Shown: piece by piece, positions 12,004-24,070 of the stretch
Layout of the letters: every line of letters starts with the position of its first letter
Numbering within the stretch: the stretch's first letter is position 1
Assembly: GCA_030374805.1 (NCBI GenBank)
Contig: JARGSG010000213.1
Coordinates: 124,001-188,000, forward strand
Direction of reading: 5' to 3'
Origin: Gracilaria gracilis
Taxonomy: Eukaryota; Rhodophyta; Florideophyceae; Gracilariales; Gracilariaceae
Length of the DNA: 64,000 nucleotides
Notes under the pieces: model-generated
Told to the model about the DNA's origin: nothing
The model's input: only the letters and a program-made list of their open reading frames with translations
The model's database searches: none
Program-made: the position numbers and the translations under genes

Positions 12004-13228
12004 GTTTCTCGTATTCTTTGGATTCCATTTGGTTGCCGTGTTGGGTATTTCTGGCCTCTTGTCTGTTTTTTACCTGCATGCGTTTCTATGCGCTCCTTCT
12101 CTTGTACTCATTTTGCAGAGAGACACTTCGATGTGCGAAAGATATACAGCAGGGGTATCCTTTGATCATGTGCAGCAAGAATCACGCATAGCGTCTCACC
12201 GGATATCAAAGAAGAATCGCCAGTTCATCTATGACATATCCGCAAAATATTTTGATATGCGAACGATATCCGCAAATCAACAAAATGACTTCCAAGGTAC
12301 TTTTCTTGATTTGTGGATATCATTCGCACATCCAAAAAAATCACAGATATGCTTGAAAAGCACAAGTGCTCTACATATAATATATCATAAGATGCTACAC
12401 GTGATTCCTACCAAGTATAATCAAGGAAGTTACCTCTTGCACATCATGCTCACATCACCGTCTTTCTCTGGGTTCCCGTAAGTTTCACCGATAAATAAGG
12501 TGCCCCCTACTTCTTGTCCTCTTCTTTACAGTTCTGTTCGGGGTTCTCTCTTACATTGAAGTTCCTTTCCTCCCTATCTCACCTCTGTTGATATATTCTC
12601 AGTTCCTGGAGGATTTCCGAGCTGTATCATTGGCCCGATTTGACCTATTCTGCTTTTTAGATTCTAAAGTAGACCGCGCATCAGACATTTTGTTTGTAAT
12701 TTCCTGGTATCCGAGTTTGCAACGCAGTTTCTTGGGAAAATGATTTTCTGTATTCAAGATAGAAATAATGATTGGCATCTCAAGTGATTGAAGAGTTTTT
12801 GAGAATAAAGAAATACATCAATGAAGGTGTTTGCATTTAGGAAAAAATACTGGGGAATACTTCAACATATAAGTTCTTTCGCTATATTAGGCGATATATT
12901 GAGTTACTGTAAATGCGTAGCAAATTACCACTGGTTCTTTGGTTCGCAATTATTTCTCTTCGAAAACCCAGGGGGCGTCTGGCGCAACTACATTACAAAC
13001 GATGAGAGTTAAATGCTTCCGCACACGCGTAATAATATCAACATTCTCCATGGTGTTAGTTTAAATGATACCGAATACATCCTATTCGTGGAAATCTAAT
13101 TCCAATGTTTAAGATACACTTAAATATGTCTAGTGTCGATAATGAGACGAGTAGAGCACTTTCATTTCTTATATACTCGACTTTAAAGGATTTAATATGA
13201 CCGAAAGTTTTGCATAGGTGCAAAAGTA
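12004..13228. other. No identifiable gene; imperfect hairpin at 12,254-12,332
   Basis: The interval is AT-rich with short frames only. An imperfect hairpin occurs at 12,254-12,279 against 12,307-12,332 (gatatgcgaacgatatccgc paired with gcggatatcgttcgcatatc-like sequence, about three mismatches in 26 bp, 27-bp loop). This is probably a small TE relic. Confidence 0.35.
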
Positions 13229-15303
13229 CAGGTGACTACTGTTATTAGTTTCGGTTCAAAAATAGTGTAGAAACACTATTTAGTGTGGCCCACACTAACA
13301 TGTGTGTCGGCTCTCGATCGTCTCACGCGAGTACTGTGAGTAGCAGGAAATATCTGAGGCCTTTCAAACTGTTTAGGCCACATTTGGCTGAAGAAAAAAA
13401 AGTTGCTCTCTCCTATCTATCTGCAGTTTCACCCAAGCTCAATCGTGACTTCCAGCACTGCTGAATCAGCAGCTAACAAGATTTCCCTCCTTTCCTCCTC
13501 CATACGAAACACATTCTCGCACACGCACCGAAATCAAAACTCAGTAGAGCCCCGACTACGGCTCAGAAAAAGCCCCCAGGGTCACGGAACACCTACTAGA
13601 GCGTCTTTCACCACACAAGAAAAAATCTCCCAGCCAGAACAAGGAACAAGACCTACACAAAATGTTCTAAAAAACACCCAAAAGGCCTGTATCGCAAAAT
13701 GAATGATCCGGAACGCAGAATCACAGAGTTCAAAGTATTTAGTTTCACGTCCAATTAAACACTTCCACCTCTTATCTAGAGAGAATTCAAAAGCCAACTT
13801 CCAAAGAGCAAGCAGGTATTGGAATGGAAGGGAGCAGCTGGTCAGTGGTCATAACAGGGTATCCAAGGACAGTCGTTTTCCTTTCATCAAGCTCACGAAA
13901 TATGGACTCCAAAGGCATTACCGGAAGACCACAACTAGGAGGGAACGTAAAGTCTCAGCATGGGCTGCTGCTTTGCAGAGAGATCTTTGAAAGAATTCAG
14001 CCGTATGCGAAAGATGGGAGTGAAATTCAATGCCTGCTTGCTTCGCCGTCTCACATTAAATCTTATTGCCAGCAAACCTAAGGTCAGTATTACTACAAAA
14101 TGATTGATCCTAATAGTTGGAATATGATAAGAGACTGAACTACGCCGCGATGGGTACAGGCCTCCATGGAAAGATCACAGATTGTTAGCCGATCTCAATG
14201 AGGGAAGCTGTTGGTGTCACCGAGAAGCAGGAACAAATTGAAAGAGAAGTCGCGTATCATCTCGGTGAGCTTGCTCGTTAGTTCCGAAACATATCGCTGC
14301 TGGAGGAAGACGTCTTCAACACTGACGAGACTCAATTTTGAATAAATCTAAATAACCATAAGACACTTGCATTAATCGGAGATACTCATGTTCGCTACGT
14401 AGATGTCGTTTCTGGGGATGACGGCATGACGGTGATGGTCTTCATAAGCGGTAGATCGAATGCGCGGTTGGAGATTCCAATGATGATATTCAATAGTTCT
14501 GACAAGAACCATCCCATTCGTGGCCTAGCCAACGATGTTTCTGGTATGGCGCACCGGACGGGCCCGAAAGCGTGGATGGAGAGGCGTTTATTCTTAGAAT
14601 GGGTGGTGAAGAATCAAATTCCCAGCCCATTACCGAGTGATAAAAAGCGTTTCTTGCACATGGGCAACGTAAGCACGCACCAAGTCACAGTTCATGTGAA
14701 AAAGCGCTGCTAGCAAGTAAAAATGAGATAACGGGTTTTCCTTGCAACGCAACGCATCTTGTTCAACCTGCAGACGGTTTTGTCATTCAAAGGTTGAAAA
14801 AATACTGGCGCGATCAGTGCGATGACTTTAAGATGAATGTGTTATATCGTGGATTGTGATCGGATGGTGTGAAGGCATCTCGAAAGCTTAGAAATCCGGG
14901 AAAACGGCACTTTTTGAAACTGGCGGCAAAGTCCGTTCGTGCTGTGAGTTTGCAGCGGGATAAAGATGTAGCGAACTATGGAAGTAAAGTCATAATTTGC
15001 TGTGGTATGGCTTTCAACATTAACGGTCAGTGGGAAGATTGACAGCTATTTCCTGTGCTTCAGGCTATTATCAGCAAGTATCGCAACAATTCTCTAGAGC
15101 AGGTTGTTGGTGAGGCTGCTGACCGGGAAATCTGAGGCCCACACTATTTAGGTGAGTTGTGAATAGTGTGGCGCACACTAATTAAACCATACCATTATCA
15201 GTGTAGATTCCATAACAGTGTGAGCCACACTAGTTTCTGTGAGGTGCTCGAAATTTGAGCACTCAGAGTCAGTGTGGCCCACACTAATAACAGTGATCAC
15301 CTG
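13229..15303 (+). mobile_element. pogo-like (Tc1/mariner superfamily) DNA transposon, 2.08 kb
   Basis: The terminal inverted repeats are CAGGTGACTACTGTTATTAGT at 13,229 and its counterpart ACTAATAACAGTGATCACCTG ending at 15,303, with two mismatches. They are flanked by TA on both sides (13,227-13,228 and 15,304-15,305). CAG termini with a TA target duplication are standard for pogo-like elements. The subterminal regions carry repeated palindromic words around AGTGTGGCCCACACT at both ends, which are plausible transposase-binding sites. The internal gene is a decayed DDE transposase. Boundaries are read directly from the sequence. Confidence 0.9.
13403..15135 (+). pseudogene. pogo-like DDE transposase, inactivated
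   Basis: The N-terminal part (13,403-14,080) is poorly preserved. From about 14,200 the family reads clearly: FNTDETQF (first catalytic Asp, about 14,317-14,340), then VVSGDDGMTVMVFISG, NHPIRGLA, RRLFLEWVV, then MGNVSTHQV at about 14,660 where the family has MDNVSTH, then HLVQPADGF (third Asp) and the C-terminus ending GEAADREI at 15,135. The second catalytic Asp is therefore replaced by Gly. There are also stops (LAR-stop-FRN at the TAG near 14,281, and a TGA after TQF) and a frameshift near 14,700. It lies inside matched terminal repeats. Confidence 0.85.
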
Positions 15304-15305
15304 TA

Positions 15306-16222
15306 CTTATTTTCTAGGGCCGGTTCGCTCTTCAAGGCCATCCTTTTTCAGTCAATTCAATTTTTCTAAGAACAGAAAAATTGTAATGTCAGATAGAGTT
15401 TTAAGTTTCAGAGTAATTATTGAACACGAGCAATTGGTCCTAACTATTTAATTCGGATATCAGAATTGTATAGTGAAGAATGCCACTAATCTGATCTACC
15501 TGAATGATGCTTGTGATTAATCACATACCAATAGTTTGCGTCGCAAGGATGGGTTCATTGCTGTTCTTATGGGCTTCTGAAATGTTTAGAAAAGATCATA
15601 ACTGAGTTCGGTTTTGGAACTGAGCTCGCATTTTTTCTTCAAAGGTAGCCTATAGCTCCACTGCTGGAATTGTTTAGCGGAGAAAATAAAATGGATGAAA
15701 AAAAAACGGATGAGAATTGGGCTTCAAAAATGGTGCGCATGTACCCAGTCCGGTACCCATTTTCAGCTTAGAAATGGTAAAAACCCAGTCGCTAAAACCT
15801 CCCAGCTAATTAGGAAGTAAGACCACTCGATACTCTTAAACGCAGTTTGATTTATTCAAATTGTCTTCAAGATGAGAGTGGTGTTGATCCTGATTGCCCA
15901 AAGTGTTCGGACACGTAATGGTAGCCTTTTTAGTACAGTACTTTAGCTCCCTACCTTTTACTGGTACAGTGAAATTTGTAAGACTCGAATCAAAATATAG
16001 AACTATTTCTAAAGAACTGTAACACGCAGCAGAAACGTGGAAGATCTCGCTGGAACTATGGAAACGTGCTATACACGGTCAATACCTAAGTTCAAGATAA
16101 TTTAACTATTCAGCGGTTGCTGGAACCCACACCGAATCATTAAAGTGGAGTGTAAATTATTATATATTCTTCAGGAAGCCAATCTCTAGCTGTTCTTCAC
16201 TCCCCACTCACAATAGAGAGAT
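15306..16222. other. Spacer before the orphan gene
   Basis: AT-rich sequence with no recognisable coding, which may hold the promoter of the ORF at 16,223. No TATA box or other element is clear enough to call. Confidence 0.3.
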
Positions 16223-16846
16223 ATGTGCGACGATTTGATTCTCCCTTCCGTCCATAGCTCTCTACATCCAGTGGATCAGCTGGAGGAAGACGAAGTCTTC
16301 TATTTCAACGAAATAGACCGGCTGTGGCACAAGTCACAAACGACTCCGGTAACGATTGGAAACCTTCTGCATGTCATCAAGGCCGAGAATGTAACCTCTT
16401 TTTCCTCGTTTCTTTTGGGTCACAAACTGCTTCAGATCGCAGTGGAAAGAAACGTTATCCCTAAGCAACAGCGCAGGAAGTTTGGAGGAGAGCAAGACTA
16501 TGCTTTCATCAATTTATATCTACCTATTTCTAGGGAGTACCTCAGCGATGAACAAAAAGTACTGTATTTTGGAACACTTAAGGAAGCCGAAGAAGTTGGC
16601 TTAATACTGGAAGGAGATATTAAGTTGATGAAAAGTGTGGTTACAATGCGTTCCAAGATTCTTGAAACAAAGCAAAAGATTACCAGAGTCTTTCAAGTCC
16701 CCGAAACAGATCAATCTCTGGTAGGAGGTATAAATATCTTTGCAGAGGCGGAAACAGGAAAAGCCTTCAACCTCGGTCGTGAGGAGTTTGATATTCATGA
16801 ACTTGAAGATCACCAATGTTGGATCAATGAAGAGCTCTTCAAATGA
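16223..16846 (+). CDS. Orphan intact ORF, 207 aa, unknown function
   Basis: This is an uninterrupted 207-codon frame starting MCDDLILPS and ending NEELFK-stop. Its length, even amino-acid composition, acidic N-terminus (LEEDEVFYFNE) and charged C-terminus (REEFDIHELEDH) look like a real soluble protein. I see no signal peptide, membrane segment or catalytic motif. The middle (ISREYLSDEQKVLYFGTLKEA) suggests helices. It is the only longer ORF in the window that is free of stops, not attributable to a transposon and not a shadow of another gene, so it is the best candidate for a host gene, or for one exon of it. The start is the first ATG in the frame. No homologue is recognised. Confidence 0.55.
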   Translation: MCDDLILPSVHSSLHPVDQLEEDEVFYFNEIDRLWHKSQTTPVTIGNLLHVIKAENVTSFSSFLLGHKLLQIAVERNVIPKQQRRKFGGEQDYAFINLYLPISREYLSDEQKVLYFGTLKEAEEVGLILEGDIKLMKSVVTMRSKILETKQKITRVFQVPETDQSLVGGINIFAEAETGKAFNLGREEFDIHELEDHQCWINEELFK

Positions 16847-17439
16847 AATTACACTACTCATCTTTTCGTTTTCTTCACCCTGGACTTGGGTTATGGCTGC
16901 GTTTTGCCTACTTCTAAAATTGTTTCTCTTGATGCAATCTGTTTTCAGTAGTAGCAAGAGCCATTTATTTTCCGTCATCTGACTTTCCCAGAACCAGTTC
17001 AACATCTTCTGCCATTCTACTAACTTAAGTTTGATAGCTACATAAAGCAATGTGCTGCAGCCCTTTACAGACTTCGGTGGTAAACAAACACAGAGAACTC
17101 AAGATAATACTCATATGATTTATTCCAGAAGCTTGATTTCGCAATAAATACCCCAATCCCGGCAAAAAACCGGCCCAACGTTTTCTATTGCACTGAAGGC
17201 CATTTCTTTTGACTTATTGGTTCTCGTATATAAATGACCTACAACTTCATGCGAAAAATACTCCCGTAAATTATTTCACAATGGCTTCGTTAATAGCATT
17301 TAATGCCTTATCTGGATAGGAAGGGATAGGAGTGCGTGCAGCCGCAGCTTTGAGGTGGAACGCAATTACTTGTACTCTGCAGTGCGACGGCGGCTGAGTA
17401 AACTGCGGGGTGTATACTAAAGGATCATCAAGGGAAGGA
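16847..17439. other. Intergenic, nothing recognised
   Basis: No conserved coding and no repeats with partners elsewhere in the window were seen. Confidence 0.4.
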
Positions 17440-17815
17440 ACTGAGAGAGGTTGGGAGCCACTTTGGGGCTAGAAAAATGTACTAGAATGGAGAAATTGTT
17501 CCGTTGGAGTTCTTCACCTTGACATTCAAGTTTACTGAAGCTCAGGATTCGAATGCAGGTTAAAATGAAAAAGAAATAGTGGTGGGTTCGTAGTTCTATG
17601 GAGTGTCATTGACGAATGTGAGGAATTTAAAGTCGAGCAGTGGCAGAGAAAGTGTAAAATAATCTTCAACGCCAATATGTGAAGTTTTGAACTGCACCGA
17701 ATGGAAATTTAATGTCCAAAAATAATTGCCATGGGAAGTAGCTTAAAAATGCAAATATGCTAGTTGTCTTGGACTTTTAATTTCCTTTCTAGCGATCTAG
17801 CGTACTACAATAGCA
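17440..17815 (+). repeat. Solo right-end fragment of the giant-element family
   Basis: This aligns with 62,025-62,415. It includes the end of the coiled-coil gene (ggttgggagccactttggggctag, then ccgttggagttcttcacctt) and the subterminal ctagcgatctagcgtac block. It stops at agcattttcagaac, about 10 bp short of the expected AACACCGACG terminus, so the extreme end is lost or mutated. It shows the family has at least three right ends within 62 kb. Confidence 0.75.
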
Positions 17816-18533
17816 TTTTCAGAACTTTGAAGTATACAATTCTACGAGAAAACCGAGTGCCACTGCCGAAAAATGTATCGATTGTGCGGTATACAGGGAG
17901 AGCTACAGCCGCAGAATAGCCACAGCATACCATAACAACAATGAAATTTTTCCTTATTCGAACTACACACTATTGCCAAAGCTTGGTCTTCGGCCACTTC
18001 TGTGCCCACAATATATAACGGAACATTAAAATTTTTACCACACTGGTAGCTGTCCAAACCTAAAATCAGCAAGGTGCCAAATTTTGGGGGGCCAGCATCA
18101 CCAAAAACGTTCCATCTCCGCAATGGACTGACAAATTGGCTCCCGACTCGCTGAGATAAAGGAAAAAACCCTCCTGCGTTCATATCCAGGAACAAACAAA
18201 GAAGATTTGGTTTACGGAAGAAGTTCTAGAACGAACAAATGACCTGCCTTTCTGGCTTGAAAAGCAACTTTTCCCAAAACCAGCAATAAATATGCGCGTT
18301 GTCGCGCGACTGACCGTTTAGGCCTTTCGAACACTCAAACCAATCTCCACCTGCGCCTCGTTCTCTTGTCCTTTCCCAACCATGAGGGAGCGCGCTCTAG
18401 CCTTGCGCAGCTCCCTCCGGGCTTTGGGGGTCTCCAAAAAACGTTTACATCTTATACTTCTTTCTGGTGCTAACTGCACCAAACGGCGGATGTCTGCCTT
18501 CGGTTCCTTGTAAGGAGCGGCAATTTTAAGCGC
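17816..18533. other. Interval without recognised gene
   Basis: A minus-strand frame of 117 codons at 17,842-18,195 has no recognisable motif. The stretch at 18,280-18,460 is more GC-rich and borders the pogo-like element, so it may be that element's terminal region. No inverted repeat pair could be established. Confidence 0.3.
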
Positions 18534-20021
18534 TTAGAACTTATTCTGCTTTGCTTTAGGTGCTTCAGCACGTTGTATTAATGCATCAAGTACTGCCTGT
18601 GACGTCAAATGAGCACCAGTGGCAGTATTAATTCGTATGTGCCCCTCTTCTTCCACAAGAGAATCACGAAGTAAGGTACGTTGCTTCTTTTCAAATCGAG
18701 CGAGCAGTGTCCGTACGGTGATGGAACTAACCTTCTGTCCATTGACGTCTTGCATGTACTCTTCTAGTGGAGCTATGTTGGTTCGCAGCAACTCCATATC
18801 CCAAATACCGGTCTTATGGAAACTAGACCGAATATTTGTTGCGGTATGCGAGCTGCAGTAAGCGTTATGGACACACTGACCGACATCGAACGCATTGAGT
18901 TTTTGCTTCTGTCTTGCCGCTTTATGAAGTTCGGCCTGTAGGAATGATTTGTAGGAGGTGAACACGCCAACGTCAAGGGGCTGTGTGATGTGAGACATAT
19001 GGGACGGGAGTGCCAAAACGATCACGTTGTGATCCTTGAATAACTTCAAAGTCTTGTACTGGACATGAGCACCATATCCGTCTAGGAGAAGCAGCAAACG
19101 TTGATTGCTCCCACTAAGAGTCTCCGTCTCCTTTAAAAGCCCTTTTGCCCACTCTAATACAATATTTGTACCAGCTCCCGGGGGATTTCGATGGAATAGG
19201 TAGCATGGCGGAAGAACCGAATGGAGCGTTTGTATTCCACCTCGGACGCGGCGATATTGAGCAAGCGTCCCTGGATAGACTACCACTGGTTTTTAGGCGA
19301 CACCGTTAGCCGAAGCGACAGACATAATTGTTACAAGTTCATGATTTCCTTTGGTGGACAGGGCCTTTTGAAGTAACTTAGCCCCAACGGCTCCTATTCC
19401 GTTTCGAAGACTTCGGCCCTTCATCTTCTCAAAAGAAGCTCCGGATTGGTCGGTGTTAAATATAAACCTCGGGTCTTTGATATTGTACCTCTCTTGAGCG
19501 GCTTGGACCCTGGCGATGTGCTCCGTGAGATTTTCTGGAGTGCAAGCGTTGACGCGTTTGTCATCTATCATCTGCACATGCTGCATTTTAACGTTATTTC
19601 ACTTGAGGAAGGCCGTTACCCAATTGTTGGAAGGGCGATTGCCGTATAATCCTCTTTTCTTCTTCCTTTCCTCGGGAAGCAGGGCAAAAAACTCTTCTAC
19701 TAAATCTCGTATGCCGTTGCGGGTAAGGGGAGTGTTGTTGTTAGCGTAGTATAACACACTTTCAGCAATGAGATCTTCTTCTTCAGGCGTGAGCATAGGT
19801 GGTCTTCGTTTGGGTCGTAGCGGAATATGAATGTCATTCTCGCTCACTGGTTGGGATTCGGGATGCGTTCTTGCCCAAGATGTGTACGCCCCCCGCAGCA
19901 CTCCCACTCCGATGGCGTGCTTTTGTGATAAGGATGTCCGTGACGAATTGCTTCGAATGCGGTCGAAGAGAGAAGTCTGCAAGAGGGCATAATTGTGCAG
20001 CATTGTGGTATGGTGAAACAC
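18534..20021 (-). pseudogene. pogo/jerky-like DDE transposase, nearly intact (two nonsense codons)
   Basis: One reading frame of about 495 codons on the minus strand is interrupted only by a TGA at 19,599-19,601 and a TAA at 19,293-19,295; all three pieces are in the same frame. The N-terminal half has a helix-turn-helix/CENPB-type region (LTPEEEDLIAESVLYYANNN, then NRPSNNWVTAFLK). The DDE core follows: FNTDQSGASFE (first Asp), LLLLLDGYGAH (second Asp) and HITQPLDVGVF (third Asp), so the triad is complete. The C-terminus has FHKTGIWD, as in pogo/Tigger proteins. The TGA could come from CGA (Arg) and the TAA from CAA (Gln) by C-to-T change. It is unrelated at sequence level to the 13-15 kb element. 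Confidence 0.88.
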
Positions 20022-20185
20022 AGATCATCACGCCACACGCCGAAGGAAAGCGCTCTGGAAGCAAGAGATATACTGTTTGAAGCAGAAAAGTGCGCGCTTT
20101 TCAAACATGGTCTTACATTAGCTCTCGTTAGAGTAGTTGCTGAGTAAACAAAGTTAGGGTGCGACCATTTCCTGCTCATGCCCAC

Positions 20186-22524
20186 GTTGGAAGAAGAAAT
20201 CGTTAAAATAAAGGCCAGAAGGGCTTTGTTGATTTAGGGGTTTCTGTCGATTTAAGGGTCGGACAGCTATGTGCCGTTACGGTAAAGTAGAGAAGGCCAC
20301 CAGGTGTGCCCTCGAGACCATTTGTCATTTAAAACTCGATCAGGTTCTTCTCAGTGCCATTGAAATGAGAGTTTTACAGAGGGCGACGCAGTCTTTCTAT
20401 CAAGCGTTGCCGATGATATTGAAACAGGTTGTGTAGGCCTCGTCGTCGATATTAGCTGGCGAGACCGTGCCTTGATTGAATTTTAAAATGGTAACGAATC
20501 GCTCCCATATGATCTAATAGATTGTCTGCAGCAAACTTGTGTTCTAACAGTCAAAAAGAGAGGTGAACTACCGACTGCAGAAATTTGACTAAAGAGCAGT
20601 TAAGGTATGAAATGCGATACGTTAATGGATTCATTGTTCAAGAAAAGATGAACTGCTAAATCTCATGACTTCAGTAGGCCATGGAGTACCAGGCTTTCTG
20701 AACAATACTAATATAATACACTTTATACTTAAACTTTGAGATGATGTGGCAGATGGGCGAATTACATAAAATGTTCGAGATTACCTCACTATGACGAAGA
20801 GTTAATTGAAGCACTTCAAAAGCGTCTTTGTTTGCGCTTGTATCAGAATTTCCCACACGCTTGTTTTATGAAGCTATTGACTCCAACTGCTAGCATGAAA
20901 GGAGAAACTAAAGGTAAGAGCGGGGTCCTGAGAACTCTACCCAGATTCTTTGAGCAGCAACATGTTAAAATTGCAAACAACAGCAAGCCACCGTCTTTCT
21001 GGGACACAAAGAGAATGACTGAACGTCTCATTAGAGCAATTGAGCTCATGTCGTCTTCTACTTTTCAGTGTTCGGCACACAATCCAAGTGGCGTAACAAG
21101 CTGTATTGGCAGGTAAAGAATAGACAGTGTACAATTGCGCAGTAGAGAACAAAACAAATTTAATCCCTAAGTAAAATTAAAGAATTTCGGAAACCCCCGA
21201 AAATGTATTCAAAGCTATTACTGGTGAATGAAATGAGAAGAACCACAAATGCCTACTCAGTTCCCTTTGAACCAGTGCCAACTTTCCAGTACAGCTAGCC
21301 GTTTCTACATAATGCGGTATGCTTTTTCTTCTTTGATGTGGTTTACTACTCCATATTGCCAAGCAATAAGAAGAATATATTGCCTAAATATAACCTTTTC
21401 TCCCAAAGAACAACAAAATCTTGTACGGCCATTCTTTAATTATTTTATCATTGTTTTGTCTTTTTTCTCCCTTACAGTAAATAGGTCATTCTTTCGAGAA
21501 TGATTGGTATTTGTGCACCGGAAAAGAACTCGCTCGACAACTGTTTCCAACGCTGTATTACATGTACACCACGGTGGCTCTTTGTCTACATATGTAGAGA
21601 TAGGGTTAAAATTACAAAAATGACCTGTCGCGAACTGAATTAGAACGAATTCTACCTACCGAGCTTCATGTTCGTTTGTGATAGACCCTAGACGACGCTG
21701 TGAAATGTTCCTGCTCTTGCTCCTCAATCTCAGCGACGCCTTAACATCAGCGTAGTCACCATAGACCTGCAATAGTTGCACCCGGTTTTCGGGGCCAAAA
21801 TTTGTCAAATCATTTACCCTCTTCTTTGCGTGAGATACACAGTGAGAAGGAGTCCATGAAATGAACAGTTTGAAGCGTTGACTTATGGCATCTAGTTTTA
21901 TAGCTAGAAACTGCAAAGTGGCACATTGCTTTCGTATGCTCTCCTGTAGGCCTTGTACCTAACGTGTGAATCTGTAAAACCCTGAGGACTCGGTTAAATA
22001 GAGATTCGAAACCTATATTGCATCTATCGTTTCCGGCATCTCAGCTGCGTAGGATCACGTATAGATTCTAGATGCGATAACTTCAGACTAAATGCCCGGA
22101 TTTCACGTCCAATACACCTCATAAGCCCGAGCTGCTACTGGGCATGGCAAGAAAAGCAAATTTGATGATCATTGCCATCGGTATTGGTGAATGCGTAGTT
22201 TTCATGTTCAATATGTACACGTAACGGAAGTTATCGTCGTATTCGACCGACACGGAGAAATTTTTCTAGCACTTCTCGGTGAACGTTGTCACACAGGACT
22301 CATATTTGCAAGAGTCCATATAGCAGTCCCGGGTCCGTGAAAAACACCCGTGTTCGCAGTTTACCGGTGCTTTCCTGCTCCAATCCGCCAAGTTTCCTTG
22401 CTACGGTCCAACAAAACGGTCACACAAAACATCATATTCGCCGGGTGATAGCCTCTGCAGAAGCTGTTCAGCTACAAAGCGCTGGATTTCTGGTTTATCC
22501 TCCTTGGAACACAATACCATGTGG
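20186..22524. other. Long interval without recognised gene
   Basis: Scattered short frames (60-94 codons) on both strands, none with a recognisable motif. No repeats with partners in the window were seen. Confidence 0.4.
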
Positions 22525-22640
22525 AACAGAACTGATGAGAGCTGAACGATACGGCAGAACCTTTATCTCTGAGCTGCAGTTTCAACTGCAGCTCAGAGAA
22601 AGAGGTTCTGGCGTATCGTTCAGATCTCATCAGTTCTGTT
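22525..22640. repeat. 116-bp near-perfect palindrome
   Basis: The left arm starts aacagaactgatgagagctg and continues through the centre gagctgcagtttcaactgcagctc. The right arm ends with the matching gatctcatcagttctgtt. Arms are about 55 bp with only a few mismatches and a central loop of about 2 bp. A hairpin of this length without a spacer should extrude as a cruciform or fold as a long RNA hairpin. No gene is associated. Confidence 0.85.
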
Positions 22641-23389
22641 TTTGATATGCCCTTCGGAGACTAAGTCGAAGTTCTCCGTAGTCCGATGTCTGAGGGGATG
22701 GTTCACAAGCAATAGTATTGGTACGAGAGGTCTGCCCGGAAGCTCTCGAGAAAGGAGCCCGTCGGCTACTGGTGTGCCTTTATATATGGATACCAGGCGA
22801 CCGCTGGGCTCACGATGATGTATCAATAGATGTTACAATTGATCTCAAGTTGTACGTCACAGAGAGTTGTTAGTACTTCACCAACAGCAGTATGCCTTTT
22901 TCTGCGAGTTGGCTCTCTTAAACTTGCTTAAGCGAAGGATGTAACTTTCAAAGCTTTTAAAATACGTGTTCTGTGTCGACGCTTAAAGTAGAGTGTCATG
23001 CTCCTGGCGCAACATACGCTCTTACACCCTACAAAAAAATTTGTTAAAAAAGAGTATAATTAGAGCGTGAATGGTACTCATGGACGATACATGGATACCA
23101 AAAGGACTTCATACTCAGCGCGCGTAATATGCGTTTTCATCCTAATTTCGTGGTATCACGTTGGAGAACGCCCTGAACGCCGATGGAATGAATATGGGGT
23201 GCCAGCGATACATATTGCACTCCATCCACCCGACATTTTTCCTTTTCAGCTCCCCATGATGTCAAAATGCACTCCGCGCGTATTAACAAATGTACAATAA
23301 ACTACTGAAAAAATGTTTTGCCCTTGCAAGGGTGTCACATTAGACTAAAACGTATGTGGCATTGGAGGGTGAACGCTGCAAAAATACCC
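22641..23389. other. Interval without recognised gene
   Basis: Short frames only. A minus-strand frame at 22,620-22,826 was considered for a Harbinger-type transposase but lacks the motifs. Confidence 0.35.
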
Positions 23390-24010
23390 TCAGCTTCCAT
23401 TTCTCAAATTGAAGAAATTTCTTCTAGGGTACAGCGAAGCAGCTTTCTCTTGGGAAATTATTTCCATTGAGGGAAGACCTAATGAGTCTCGTGATGGGTT
23501 TGTTGGCGTCGATGAGGCGCAGCCAATTACGCCAGGCAATGCCTCAGGTCCTACTCTCTCTAAGGTGTGAAACACAGTCCTCGTTGGATTCGAGAGAAAG
23601 ATTTTCTCCTCATATCCCGCTATCGGTTCCGTAAAAACACTTTCATATTGTGTCGATGATGTTTCCAGTGGCCATCCCACCATGTTCACATCAAAAACCG
23701 CTAGATGCTGTTTCTCTGCTTATATCTTGTTCAGTCGGTGTCAAGATGTGCCTTAAAGATAAGGCGACTGTCCAGAATAACCCCCCGAAATCGGCTTAGT
23801 TCACTTAGAGCTACCACCTGCTCTCCCACAACCAAGTAGTACGATCCCTTCTCTTCCTTTCACTTCGAGTTCGTGTAATGCACGACAATAGTCTTGAAAT
23901 GGTTCATTCAAATTTCATTGCAATGGATGTGATGCGTTAAAGCGTTAAGCACGCCTTGAAGGTCCCTTTTTCTTTTTCCGGGAGCATCATTGGTCGCCCA
24001 TATTGCTTAA
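23390..24010 (-). pseudogene. LINE (non-LTR) retrotransposon reverse-transcriptase C-terminal remnant
   Basis: Reading the minus strand, about 24,000-23,720 gives LNALTHHIHCNEI, KTIVVHYTN and then FRGVILDSRLIFKAHLD. This corresponds to the (F/Y)LGVxLDxxLxFxxHI block after the catalytic motif of LINE reverse transcriptases. It continues at 23,689-23,390 with GVIGCASSTPTN and DSLGLPSMEI-SQEKAASLY, matching the typical GCxxSTPxxAL...LGLPPLE...AA tail. The polymerase core is missing upstream. Several stops and frameshifts are present. Only the 3' part of the element remains, as is common after 5' truncation on insertion. Confidence 0.75.
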
Positions 24011-24070
24011 TTGAAGGTATGATGTCTTTGCTGTTGCAAAAGGAGGCATTAGAGACGCCGGATAGATTAT

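Noticed and set aside
11900-12481. 193-codon plus-strand ORF with hydrophobic N-terminus
   Set aside because: It begins inside the right arm of the foldback element, its hydrophobic part is translated from AT-rich repeat sequence, and the same arm at 25.8 kb gives no comparable ORF.
22620-22826. Possible Harbinger-type transposase fragment on the minus strand
   Set aside because: None of the DDE_4 motifs could be placed and part of the frame lies in the palindrome arm.
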